A stretch of DNA of 34,479 bases from DIGJ01 sp036658435. Lineage in GTDB: Bacteria; Bacillota; Clostridia; Lachnospirales; Lachnospiraceae. The stretch's first letter is position 1. Each line of letters opens with the position of its first letter. Made by a program: the position numbers and the translations under genes. A model generated the notes under the pieces. The model was not told the origin of the DNA. It ran no database searches and worked only from the letters and a program-made list of their open reading frames with translations. Positions 8,399-16,357 of the stretch are shown here, piece by piece. The stretch lies in the NCBI GenBank assembly GCA_036658435.1, contig JAVXEO010000015.1, positions 1 through 34,479 of the forward strand, given 5' to 3'.

Positions 8399-10198
8399 AT
8401 GAATTTATTAACAGCAGAAAAAGTAAGCAAAAGCTTTACCGATAAAATATTATTAAAAGAAGTAACGTTGGGAATTAGTGAAGGAGATCGAATTGGTGTA
8501 ATCGGTATCAATGGAACCGGTAAATCCACACTGTTAAAACTCCTTGCAGGATTAGAAGTTCCGGATCAGGGAACGATTATCAAAGGAAATAAGGTAAGGG
8601 TGGAATATTTAGCACAACGCCCTGTTTTTGATGAGAAATTAACCATTCTTCAAAATGTTATAAAAGGAAAGACCCCGGAAGAAAGTCATTGGAACATAGA
8701 AGGCCAGGCCAGAGCCATGCTTGAAAAACTTGGAATTAAAGATACGGACAGTTCTCTTGGGATTTTATCCGGTGGACAAAAAAAACGAGTAGCGTTGGTT
8801 CGGACTCTTTTGACACCGGCAGAAATCCTGGTGCTGGATGAACCTACCAATCATTTAGATAATGAAATGGCGGAATGGCTGGAAGAGTATCTAAGACAGT
8901 GGAAGGGTGCATTTATTATGGTTACCCATGACCGGTATTTTCTGGATAAGGTAACCAATCGAATTGTAGAAATTGATGGTGGAAACCTGTACAATTACAA
9001 TGCAAATTATATGGGATTTTTGGAATTAAAAGCCCAGAGAGAAGACATGGAACAAGCTGCGGAACGAAAGAAAAAGAGCCTTTACCGCCAGGACCTAGAG
9101 TGGATGCAGCGAGGCGCCAGGGCTCGTTCTACCAAGCAAAAAGCACATATCCAACGATTTGAAGAACTAAGAGATCGTGATAAGATTTCAGTAGAGGGAA
9201 CGGTAGAAGTAAATACGCTGTCTTCCCGCCTTGGAAAAAAAACCATTGAAATTTCGGGAGTATCCAAAGCCTATGGAGAAAAGACATTATTTGAGAATTT
9301 TACCTATATCCTTTTAAAAGGGGATCGAGTTGGAATTATTGGACATAATGGATGTGGAAAATCTACCCTTCTAAAAATCATATGTGGAATAGAACCGGCA
9401 GATTCCGGTGAGATTATAAAAGGGGAAACGGTAAAAATAGGGTATTTTTCACAGGAAAATGAATATATGGAAGAAAATCTTAAAGTTCTTGACTATATTA
9501 GGGAGACCGCAGAATATATAAAAACAGCAGAGGGAGAAGCAACGGCTTCTCAAATGTGTGAACGCTTTTTGTTTGATGGTACGCTGCAGCACACCCTGAT
9601 TTCAAAGTTATCCGGTGGAGAAAAAAGAAGATTATATTTATTAAAGATTTTAATGGAAGCTCCTAATATTTTGATTTTGGATGAACCAACCAACGATTTG
9701 GATATTCAGACTTTAACAATTTTAGAGGACTATCTTTTAGACTATGATGGAATCGTAATTACCGTGTCCCATGACCGCTATTTTCTGGATAAGGTGGTTA
9801 CTCGTATTTTTGCATTTGAAAAGGAAACCATACGTCAATATGAAGGAAATTACAGCGATTATATGGAAAACCGAAATTCACAGCTTTCTACTTCTAAAAT
9901 AGAGGAAAACGGAAAAGAAGAAAAAGTAAAGACAGAAAAAGTAAAAAACAAAAAGCTTAAATTTTCCTATCAGGAGCAAAAGGACTTTAATGAAATTGAT
10001 GAACGAATTCAAACGTTAGAAGAAAAAATAGAAGAAGTAGAAGAAAAGATGCAGAAAGAAGCAAGTAATTATGAAAAATTAAGTGAATGGACCAAAGAAA
10101 AAGAAGAATTGGAACAGCAATTGGAAGAAAAAATGGATCAATGGGTCTATCTGAACGATTTGGCGGAAAAAATGGAGAAAGAAAATGCAAAAAATTAA
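8399..10198 (+). CDS. ABC-F family ATPase, Uup/YfmR-like
   Basis: A 599-residue soluble tandem ABC ATPase. Both sites look competent: Walker A GINGTGKST (36-44) and GHNGCGKST (315-323), signatures LSGGQ and LSGGE, Walker B LVLDEPTNHLD and LILDEPTNDLD, switches THDRYF and SHDRYF. After about residue 495 comes a lysine/glutamate-rich segment and a C-terminal coiled coil (about 528-596), the hallmark of the Uup/YfmR/TaeB group, which relieves ribosome stalling and binds DNA in E. coli Uup. AGGAGG at 8378-8383 is 15 bases from the ATG, an unusually long gap, but no nearer in-frame start exists. The stop overlaps the next gene by 14 bases. Confidence 0.92.
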   Translation: MNLLTAEKVSKSFTDKILLKEVTLGISEGDRIGVIGINGTGKSTLLKLLAGLEVPDQGTIIKGNKVRVEYLAQRPVFDEKLTILQNVIKGKTPEESHWNIEGQARAMLEKLGIKDTDSSLGILSGGQKKRVALVRTLLTPAEILVLDEPTNHLDNEMAEWLEEYLRQWKGAFIMVTHDRYFLDKVTNRIVEIDGGNLYNYNANYMGFLELKAQREDMEQAAERKKKSLYRQDLEWMQRGARARSTKQKAHIQRFEELRDRDKISVEGTVEVNTLSSRLGKKTIEISGVSKAYGEKTLFENFTYILLKGDRVGIIGHNGCGKSTLLKIICGIEPADSGEIIKGETVKIGYFSQENEYMEENLKVLDYIRETAEYIKTAEGEATASQMCERFLFDGTLQHTLISKLSGGEKRRLYLLKILMEAPNILILDEPTNDLDIQTLTILEDYLLDYDGIVITVSHDRYFLDKVVTRIFAFEKETIRQYEGNYSDYMENRNSQLSTSKIEENGKEEKVKTEKVKNKKLKFSYQEQKDFNEIDERIQTLEEKIEEVEEKMQKEASNYEKLSEWTKEKEELEQQLEEKMDQWVYLNDLAEKMEKENAKN

Positions 10199-11999
10199 AT
10201 GTGGAAATCCATTTCCGTTAGGCGTGAGCCAAACGGTGGAAGGGGTACAATTTTCATTTTATAGTAAAGATGCCAAGAAATGCAGCCTTCACTTATTTAA
10301 ACAAGGAGAAGAAGCAGCGGACTCCATACTGGTATTAGATCATTACAGAGTAGGGGATGTTTTTACGGTCTGCTTTATTCATGAAAAACTGAAAGACTTA
10401 CGGGGATATGAATACCTTTATATGGTGGATGGAAAAATAGAAATAGATCCCTATGCAAAAGCAATTTCCGGACGTGAAAACTGGGGAATTCAAGAAAATC
10501 CCCCGGTATTAAGAGGAAAAATATATGAAGAGCCCTTTGACTGGGAAGGAGAAAAACCACTCAAAATACCCTATTCGGAGCTATTTCCCTATCGGCTCCA
10601 TGTAAGAGGATTTACAAAACATTCTTCTTCCAAAGTAGAGGCAAAAGGAACGTTTGCTGGTATTTGCGAAAAAATTCCGTATTTACAGGAACTAGGAATT
10701 AATGGATTGTTTTTGATGCCCTGCTATGAATTTAATGAACGAATTTCAGCGCCCAAGGAAGATATTAAGCTGAATTATTGGGGGTATGGAAAGGATGCTT
10801 TTTATTTTACACCAAAAGCATCTTATGCAAGAAATAAAGAAAATCCGCAAAACGAAATGAAAGAAATGATAAAATTACTTCATAAGGCACAAATGGAAGT
10901 GATAATGGATTTGTACTTTCCGGAAGAGACCAATCCTATTTTAATTATGGACTGTATACGCTTTTGGATTACGGAATACCATATAGATGGATTTCGAATG
11001 AATGAAAATGTGGTTTTGGTGGATATAATTGCAAAGGATCCCTTAATTGGAAGTGTGAAACTATGGGCATCTTATTGGAAGGAAGGAAGCTGTCAAAAGG
11101 GAAAAATCCGTAAGCTTGCAGAACTAAATGATGGATTCTTAGTAACGGCAAGAAAGTATCTAAAAAGTGATGAAGGCCAGGTAAGCGCTTTTATGTATGG
11201 CTGGAGAAAAAATCCGGAGAATATGGGGGTGATAAATTACATAGCCAATACCAATAATTTTACATTGATGGATATGGTATCTTATGATATAAAACACAAT
11301 GAAGACAATGGTGAACAGGGAAAAGATGGTACGGATTACAATTATAGCTGGAACTGTGGCGTTGAAGGAAAGACACGACGAAAGTCAGTGATGGCTCTGC
11401 GCAATAAACAAATAAAGAATGCGCTGCTGATGCTCTATCTTAGCCAGGGAACCCCACTGCTTCTTGGAGGAGATGAATTCGGAAACTCACAGGAAGGAAA
11501 CAATAACCCTTACTGTCAGGACAACAAAATTACCTGGTTAAATTGGAATGATATTCAAAAAAACAAAGAAATTTATGAGTTTGTGAAAGAGCTCATTGCT
11601 TTTCGTAAAGAACATCCAATTTTGCATTTGGAAGAGGGGCTGAAGGGAAATGATTATCAGTCCTCTGGTTATCCGGATCTGTCATTTCATGGAACGAAGG
11701 CATGGTATGTGGACGAATCAAACTATAGCCGCTTGCTGGGAATTATGTTAAATGGAGAATATAAAAAAACAGCAGATGGGAAAACAGACAATAGTTTTTA
11801 CCTTGCTTTTAATATGCACTGGGAGGCACACTCTTTTGACCTGCCAAGACTTCCAAGTGAAAAAAGGTGGATGGTAAAATGGGATACATCGGAAAAACTA
11901 TCGGATAAAGATATGAAAAATCAAAGGGATTACCTTGTAAATGCAAGGACAATTGTTGTGTTTCAAAGTATAATTTATCAGGGAGAAAATAAATGTTAA
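10185..11999 (+). CDS. GH13 glycogen-debranching (GlgX/isoamylase-like) homologue, probably catalytically inactive
   Basis: A 604-residue protein with an N-terminal CBM48-like domain (about 1-115) and a GH13 barrel of the debranching type. Strong GlgX-like stretches remain, such as YNYSWNCGVEG (385-395), SQGTPLLLGGDEFG and NNPYCQDN. All three catalytic acids are missing: region II reads DGFRMN with N273 for the nucleophile Asp, region III reads KLWASYW with S296 for the acid/base Glu, and region IV reads NTNNFTL with T356-N357 for the conserved His-Asp. Region I (DLYFPEE) lacks the Asn-His pair. Only about 26 residues separate regions I and II, far fewer than usual. It is coupled to the ABC-F gene before it and the MFS gene after it. 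A glycan-binding or regulatory role is inference. Confidence 0.85.
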   Translation: MQKIKCGNPFPLGVSQTVEGVQFSFYSKDAKKCSLHLFKQGEEAADSILVLDHYRVGDVFTVCFIHEKLKDLRGYEYLYMVDGKIEIDPYAKAISGRENWGIQENPPVLRGKIYEEPFDWEGEKPLKIPYSELFPYRLHVRGFTKHSSSKVEAKGTFAGICEKIPYLQELGINGLFLMPCYEFNERISAPKEDIKLNYWGYGKDAFYFTPKASYARNKENPQNEMKEMIKLLHKAQMEVIMDLYFPEETNPILIMDCIRFWITEYHIDGFRMNENVVLVDIIAKDPLIGSVKLWASYWKEGSCQKGKIRKLAELNDGFLVTARKYLKSDEGQVSAFMYGWRKNPENMGVINYIANTNNFTLMDMVSYDIKHNEDNGEQGKDGTDYNYSWNCGVEGKTRRKSVMALRNKQIKNALLMLYLSQGTPLLLGGDEFGNSQEGNNNPYCQDNKITWLNWNDIQKNKEIYEFVKELIAFRKEHPILHLEEGLKGNDYQSSGYPDLSFHGTKAWYVDESNYSRLLGIMLNGEYKKTADGKTDNSFYLAFNMHWEAHSFDLPRLPSEKRWMVKWDTSEKLSDKDMKNQRDYLVNARTIVVFQSIIYQGENKC

Positions 12000-13183
12000 C
12001 CATATTGCTGATTATGATCTATCTGGCCTTTATTAGTCTGGGGCTGCCTGATTCCCTGCTAGGTTCGGCATGGCCTTCCATGTATACGGTGCTTGGTGTT
12101 CCGGTATCCTTTGCAGGCGTTATATCTATGCTAATTGCAGGAGGAACGATTGTATCCAGCTTATATAGCCACCGTTTTATAAAAAAACTGGGAACTGGTA
12201 AAATTACAGCCATTAGTGTTGGTATGACGGCGCTGTCCCTGTTTGGATTTGCAACGGCACCTAATTTCATAATTCTCTGCCTTTGGGCCCTTCCCTATGG
12301 ATTGGGTGCCGGTTCTGTGGATGCAGCATTAAATAATTTCGTGGCCCTGCATTATAAAGCAAAACATATGAACTGGCTTCACTGCTTTTGGGGAATCGGA
12401 GCAACGATGGGACCGTACATTATGGGATATTTTTTAACCGGGGGAGAAAGTTTTTCTAAAGGTTACCAAATGATTGGAATGCTGCAACTTGTTTTAACCG
12501 GAATTCTTATTTTCACCTTGCCTTTGTGGAAAACAGGAGAAGAAAAATTAGAAGAAAAAAAGAATATAGAACCATTAAAACTGAGACAGATGTTAAAGAT
12601 ACCGGGTTCAAAACAGGCATTTATGGCATTTTTCGCTTATTGTGCTCTGGAGAGCACGGCGGGGTTATGGGGCAGCAGCTATATGGTAATGGAAAGAGGA
12701 ATTCGTGCACAGACGGCAGCAAAGTGGATGGCACTTTTTTATCTTGGAATTACAGGGGGACGTTTTTTAGGTGGATTTATGGCAACAAAAGTAAAGGAAA
12801 AGTATATGATTCGCCTGGGACAGGGAATCCTGATTCTGGGAATTGCCACTCTTTTCTTTCCCCTGGGAAATGTAATTTTGTGTATTGGCTTTTTTTTGAT
12901 GGGAATGGGATGTGCTCCCGTTTATCCGGGGCTGCTTCACGAAACACCGGATAACTTTGGAAGAGAATTTTCCCAGGCAATTATGGGAATGCAGATGGCA
13001 TGTGCCTATGTAGGTTCTACGTTTATGCCGCCTTTATTTGGACTGTTGGCACAATATTGTAGCATTGGGTTACTTCCACTATATTTGATGATTCTAGCTC
13101 TTCTAATGATAGGAATGGTGGAATTTCTGCATAAAAAAAGGGACATAGTCCCTTCTTCTACTTCTGTTAAATACCACGGATGA
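11993..13183 (+). CDS. Major facilitator superfamily transporter
   Basis: A 396-residue hydrophobic protein with about 12 membrane segments and a charged central loop after the sixth (around residues 180-200, rich in Glu/Lys). That layout is typical of MFS permeases. The second segment region has the RFIKKLGTGK loop expected between helices 2 and 3. The substrate cannot be told from sequence. The ATG overlaps the stop of the preceding GH13-like gene by 7 bases with GGGAG upstream, so the two are translationally coupled, and sugar or glycan transport is a reasonable guess. The last 17 bases overlap the end of an opposing Cys-rich gene. Confidence 0.88.
   Translation: MLTILLIMIYLAFISLGLPDSLLGSAWPSMYTVLGVPVSFAGVISMLIAGGTIVSSLYSHRFIKKLGTGKITAISVGMTALSLFGFATAPNFIILCLWALPYGLGAGSVDAALNNFVALHYKAKHMNWLHCFWGIGATMGPYIMGYFLTGGESFSKGYQMIGMLQLVLTGILIFTLPLWKTGEEKLEEKKNIEPLKLRQMLKIPGSKQAFMAFFAYCALESTAGLWGSSYMVMERGIRAQTAAKWMALFYLGITGGRFLGGFMATKVKEKYMIRLGQGILILGIATLFFPLGNVILCIGFFLMGMGCAPVYPGLLHETPDNFGREFSQAIMGMQMACAYVGSTFMPPLFGLLAQYCSIGLLPLYLMILALLMIGMVEFLHKKRDIVPSSTSVKYHG
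13132..13154 (-). terminator. Terminator of the Cys-rich gene, lying inside the MFS coding region
   Basis: Perfect arms AAGGGAC (13138-13144) and GTCCCTT (13148-13154) with an ATA loop. On the minus strand the stem is followed directly by a run of T. On the plus strand no T run follows, so it acts for the minus-strand gene only. Confidence 0.75.
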
Positions 13184-13358
13184 TTTTATCATAAAGGTCA
13201 AGATTACAGTGCTGGGTACTACTGAAATGTTCACAGTTTAAACAGGAAACAGGGTTTGTTTCAGAACTGGAATTAGAACAGGAATCACATTTTTCACAGG
13301 GAGCAAATTCCTGGCACTTTTGAGCAACTTTTTGATATGCTGTAGTTTCTGTATTCAT
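13167..13358 (-). CDS. Cysteine-rich mini-protein (unknown)
   Basis: 63 residues with seven Cys at positions 15, 21, 24, 27, 39, 42 and 51, plus His at 44 and 50. The two CxxC-type clusters (CEKC/CDSC and CLNC) look like a metal-binding site for zinc or an iron-sulfur cluster. The ATG has an AAGGAG site at proper spacing and the gene has its own terminator, so it is very likely translated. There is no signal peptide or membrane span. I do not recognise a named family. It follows the M18 aminopeptidase gene on the same strand and may share its transcript. Confidence 0.75.
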   Translation of the reverse strand: MNTETTAYQKVAQKCQEFAPCEKCDSCSNSSSETNPVSCLNCEHFSSTQHCNLDLYDKIIRGI

Positions 13359-13448
13359 TATAAAATCTCCTTTTCATGAAATCAGGTTACCAATACTACT
13401 ACAAAAGTTAGTATACCCAGGAAAGAATACTTTACACCTTTATTAAAT

Positions 13449-14735
13449 TTATTCTGAAAAAAAGGCTTTTATAAGTTGATTTAATGAATTCTGGTCTTGG
13501 GTACCCATAAGTTCTCTGGCAGAATGCATAGCAAGAAGGGGAATGCCCAAATCCACAGTTTTCATTGGAAGCCAGGAGGAAGAAATAGAACCGAGTGTTC
13601 CGCCACCGGCAATGTCCGATCGATTCACAAACTTTTGATAAGGAATTTTAAAAGCATGACACAACTGCTGAATGGCACCAATGGCTTCACTGTCTGTTGC
13701 ATATTTCTGATTGCTGTTTAATTTAATAGAAACCCCTTTATTTAACTGGGTTACATTGGTAGGGTCATTCTTAGACGGATAATTTGGATGAAAGCCATGT
13801 GCTACATCAACGCTGATCATGTGGCTTTTTAGTATAATATTGTATAAATCATTACGCTCTTTTCCAAGTGCCTGATTAATTTTTTCCAAAAGAAGGTTAC
13901 TGATAATAGAATCGGCGCCTTGTTTGGAGCGGCTTCCGATTTCTTCATTATCAAAAAGCGCAATAACAGAAACCGTATTTGGATTGACGTTACCTTGTAT
14001 TCCGGTGATACAGGATAAAACGGAGGTTAAATTATCCAAACGTGGTGCGGATATAAAGTCATTTTTTAATCCCAGGCTGCAGCCCTTTTCTGTATTGTAT
14101 ATAAATAAATCAAAGTCTAAAATCTCTTCCTTTTCAACGTTTAATTCCTCAGCAAGCAGGGATATAAAATAGTTTTCTTTGTTTAATGTTTCATCTAACA
14201 TTCCAAGAAGAGGAAGCATATCCGTTTGATTGTTTAGCTCCACCCCTTTATTTAATTCTCGATTCATATGAATGGCAAGATTGGGGATGGTGAGTAAAGG
14301 ACGCTTGAAATCAACTAAAACGGTCTTTGGATGAAAAATATCCTCACTTTTTAGAGCAACGTTTCCTGCAATGGAAAGGGGACGGTCCAGCCAGGTATTT
14401 TTTGTCATCCCTCCGTAGACTTCTACATTTAATTTTAAATAATCTTTTTCCGTGCATTCTGCAATTGGTTTAATGTGCAGACAAGGATGATCGGTATGTG
14501 CAGAGGCAATGCGAAAAGTGTAGGCATTTCCTACATGGGCTCCTATATTAAATGCAAAAAGAGTGGTTCCATGGACGAGGCTGTAATATTTGCCACCCGG
14601 AGTCAGGGACCATGTTTCATCAAAGGCCAGAGGGGAAAATCCGGCTTCTTCCAGTAAGGCTGCGCTCTGTTTTACCACATGAAAGGGGGAGGTTGCATCT
14701 TCTATAAAAGAAAGTAATGATTCTGTAGTATTCAT
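13449..14735 (-). CDS. apeB: M18 family aminopeptidase (aspartyl aminopeptidase type)
   Basis: A 428-residue cytosolic metallopeptidase that removes N-terminal residues, usually acidic ones. Di-zinc ligands are visible in order: SAHTDHP (H80, D82), ALFDNEEIGSRS with the bridging Asp and catalytic Glu pair, and a C-terminal AMHSARELMG supplying the last His. WLDRPLSIAG and VDVAHGFHPNYP are further M18 landmarks. AGGAG lies five bases before the ATG. It is divergent from the CPBP gene. No terminator is seen after it, so transcription may continue into the Cys-rich gene. Confidence 0.93.
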   Translation of the reverse strand: MNTTESLLSFIEDATSPFHVVKQSAALLEEAGFSPLAFDETWSLTPGGKYYSLVHGTTLFAFNIGAHVGNAYTFRIASAHTDHPCLHIKPIAECTEKDYLKLNVEVYGGMTKNTWLDRPLSIAGNVALKSEDIFHPKTVLVDFKRPLLTIPNLAIHMNRELNKGVELNNQTDMLPLLGMLDETLNKENYFISLLAEELNVEKEEILDFDLFIYNTEKGCSLGLKNDFISAPRLDNLTSVLSCITGIQGNVNPNTVSVIALFDNEEIGSRSKQGADSIISNLLLEKINQALGKERNDLYNIILKSHMISVDVAHGFHPNYPSKNDPTNVTQLNKGVSIKLNSNQKYATDSEAIGAIQQLCHAFKIPYQKFVNRSDIAGGGTLGSISSSWLPMKTVDLGIPLLAMHSARELMGTQDQNSLNQLIKAFFSE

Positions 14736-14762
14736 AATTGCTCCTATCTATGCTTTTTTTCT

Positions 14763-14791
14763 ATAGTACTTTAAAATGTATAAAAAAACAA
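14763..14791 (-). promoter_or_regulatory. Possible promoter of the M18 aminopeptidase gene
   Basis: Minus strand: TTGTTT (14786-14791), 17-base spacer, TACTAT (14763-14768), about 28 bases before the ATG at 14735. Confidence 0.4.
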
Positions 14792-14889
14792 GGTACTATT
14801 TCCAGGATTCCATGGAGACTCCTTTTATAAAAAAGTGGATAGGCAGAGTGATCATTGTGGGAAAGACTCAAAGGGAAAGGTGTAATGAT

Positions 14890-15744
14890 ATGAAAAAAAC
14901 AGGGAAAATTTTAACCGGTTTCTTAATCGTAGTGGGAGCCATGGCTTTAAGAGAAATGGTATCTATGTTTCAACTGATTGCCTATGCAGGATACCAGATT
15001 ATAAGTGGAAAAAATGGTACAGAGGAAGTTACGGCATCTCTAAATAATATGGTACAAAATACGGAAAATCTATTGCTTATTTCAGCAATAGGAACCTTAG
15101 TTTGGATTATGGTATTTGGATTTATTTATAAAAAACAGCGAAAAATAGAAGGAAAAAATTTATTTAATAAAAAAATAAAAGTATCTCGCATTTTTGTACT
15201 GGCTTTTATGGGAATGGGGCTGCAGCTTTTTATAAACAGCATACTGGGAACCTTCTTAAAGGTGGCACCGGAACTTATGGAAAACTATAAGCAGCTGGTT
15301 CAATCTCTTGGAATGGGAAACAGCTTAATTTCCCTGCTTTATATTGTAGTCATTGCACCTATTGGAGAGGAACTTGTATTTCGAGGTGTTGTGGAAAATT
15401 ATATGAAAAAGCATATTAAATTTATAACAGCAAATATTTTTCAGGCACTTTTTTTTGGTATTTATCATATGAATGTGGTACAGGGAATTTACGCGTTCTT
15501 TCTTGGTCTGCTTCTTGGCTGGGTTGCCAATAAATATGGTTCTGTGAGAGAATCTATTATTTTACATATGGCGGTAAACTTAAGTGGCTGTCTTGTTGGA
15601 TTTTTACTACCGGAAGTATTTGTCAATACCTATGTGGGACTGCTGGCATTATTTATTGTTTCATTGGGAATGGTTGCATTTTCCATAAAAACAGTTAAAA
15701 TGGAAAAAGAGACAATAGAAAAGGCGAGTATGGTGGAAGAATGA
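14890..15744 (+). CDS. CPBP family intramembrane glutamic endopeptidase
   Basis: A 284-residue membrane protein with about seven or eight hydrophobic segments. The CPBP (Abi, PF02517) motifs are present: GEELVFRG (E160, E161, R165), YHMNVVQG (H193) and ILHMAVN (H226), the Glu/His set of the Rce1-like active site. Some members process prenylated proteins or bacteriocin-related peptides, and the substrate here is unknown. I start at the ATG at 14890, preceded by AAAGG nine bases upstream and followed by a typical first helix. A longer frame from 14776 would add 38 polar residues with no ribosome site. The stop overlaps the next gene as ATGA. Confidence 0.88.
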   Translation: MKKTGKILTGFLIVVGAMALREMVSMFQLIAYAGYQIISGKNGTEEVTASLNNMVQNTENLLLISAIGTLVWIMVFGFIYKKQRKIEGKNLFNKKIKVSRIFVLAFMGMGLQLFINSILGTFLKVAPELMENYKQLVQSLGMGNSLISLLYIVVIAPIGEELVFRGVVENYMKKHIKFITANIFQALFFGIYHMNVVQGIYAFFLGLLLGWVANKYGSVRESIILHMAVNLSGCLVGFLLPEVFVNTYVGLLALFIVSLGMVAFSIKTVKMEKETIEKASMVEE

Positions 15745-16238
15745 CAGCATTTAAAATTGTAGAGATAAAATCCTTTATGGGGCAGCTTTTGCTGCAGGAA
15801 GTTTTTGATAATTTTCTGGTTTCAGATATTGAAATCCAAACTGCAAATTTTTATAAAATCAATGGAAGACTGAATAAAAACTGGTTTGAGGAAGAAGAAA
15901 AAGAGTTGATTTCCAACCGGGAATATTCGAATTGGAGAGAATTAAAAGGGTTGGTTTATCAGATTATTAAGGGAAATAAATCACCCCAGTCCATGAAACT
16001 GGTATTTCAGCTTTCAAAAGAAAATACGATGAAAATTGTGGAAAGGGCGGGCAGCAGCTTTTCCATGGAGGATGTAGATGGATTATTCTTAAATCTTCGG
16101 TATGAAAAAGGGGAACTTACTTTAATTACAGGCACCTCAATGAAAACCTTTACACTAAATAAAACATTAGAACAGGAATGGGATGGGAACTTAAAGCAAT
16201 TTCTCAAACACTATGAAATTGTGTTTGAAATTTTATAA
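15741..16238 (+). CDS. DUF5721 family protein
   Basis: A 165-residue soluble protein. The opening (TAFKIVEIKSFMGQLLLQEVFDNFLVSD) and the central KLVFQLS and LNLRYEKGELTLITGTS strands match my memory of the DUF5721 family found in Lachnospiraceae. The function is unknown. Its ATG overlaps the stop of the CPBP gene by four bases, so the pair is translationally coupled and perhaps functionally linked. htpG follows but has its own promoter. Confidence 0.7.
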   Translation: MTAFKIVEIKSFMGQLLLQEVFDNFLVSDIEIQTANFYKINGRLNKNWFEEEEKELISNREYSNWRELKGLVYQIIKGNKSPQSMKLVFQLSKENTMKIVERAGSSFSMEDVDGLFLNLRYEKGELTLITGTSMKTFTLNKTLEQEWDGNLKQFLKHYEIVFEIL

Positions 16239-16252
16239 AGCATATTCCATTA

Positions 16253-16279
16253 CTAGCACTCACTTAAAACGAGTGCTAA
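16253..16279 (+). promoter_or_regulatory. CIRCE operator (HrcA binding site)
   Basis: Inverted repeat CTAGCACTC - 9 bases - GAGTGCTAA matches the CIRCE consensus TTAGCACTC-N9-GAGTGCTAA except for the first base. It ends 7 bases before the -35 box of the htpG promoter. Confidence 0.95.
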
Positions 16280-16286
16280 AAATGTC

Positions 16287-16315
16287 TTGACAATTTATAG
16301 GACAGGTATTAATAT
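16287..16315 (+). promoter_or_regulatory. Promoter of htpG
   Basis: TTGACA (16287-16292), 17-base spacer, TAATAT (16310-16315), about 42 bases ahead of the ATG. A near-consensus vegetative promoter directly behind the CIRCE site. Confidence 0.85.
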
Positions 16316-16357
16316 GTAAATTATCAAAGAAAACAATATGGTTAAGGAGTGATTTGT

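Noticed and set aside
12526..12954. 142-residue plus-strand open frame within the MFS gene
   Set aside because: It is a shifted frame of the transporter with a composition typical of shadow frames. The MFS frame is continuous, so it is not evidence of a frameshift.
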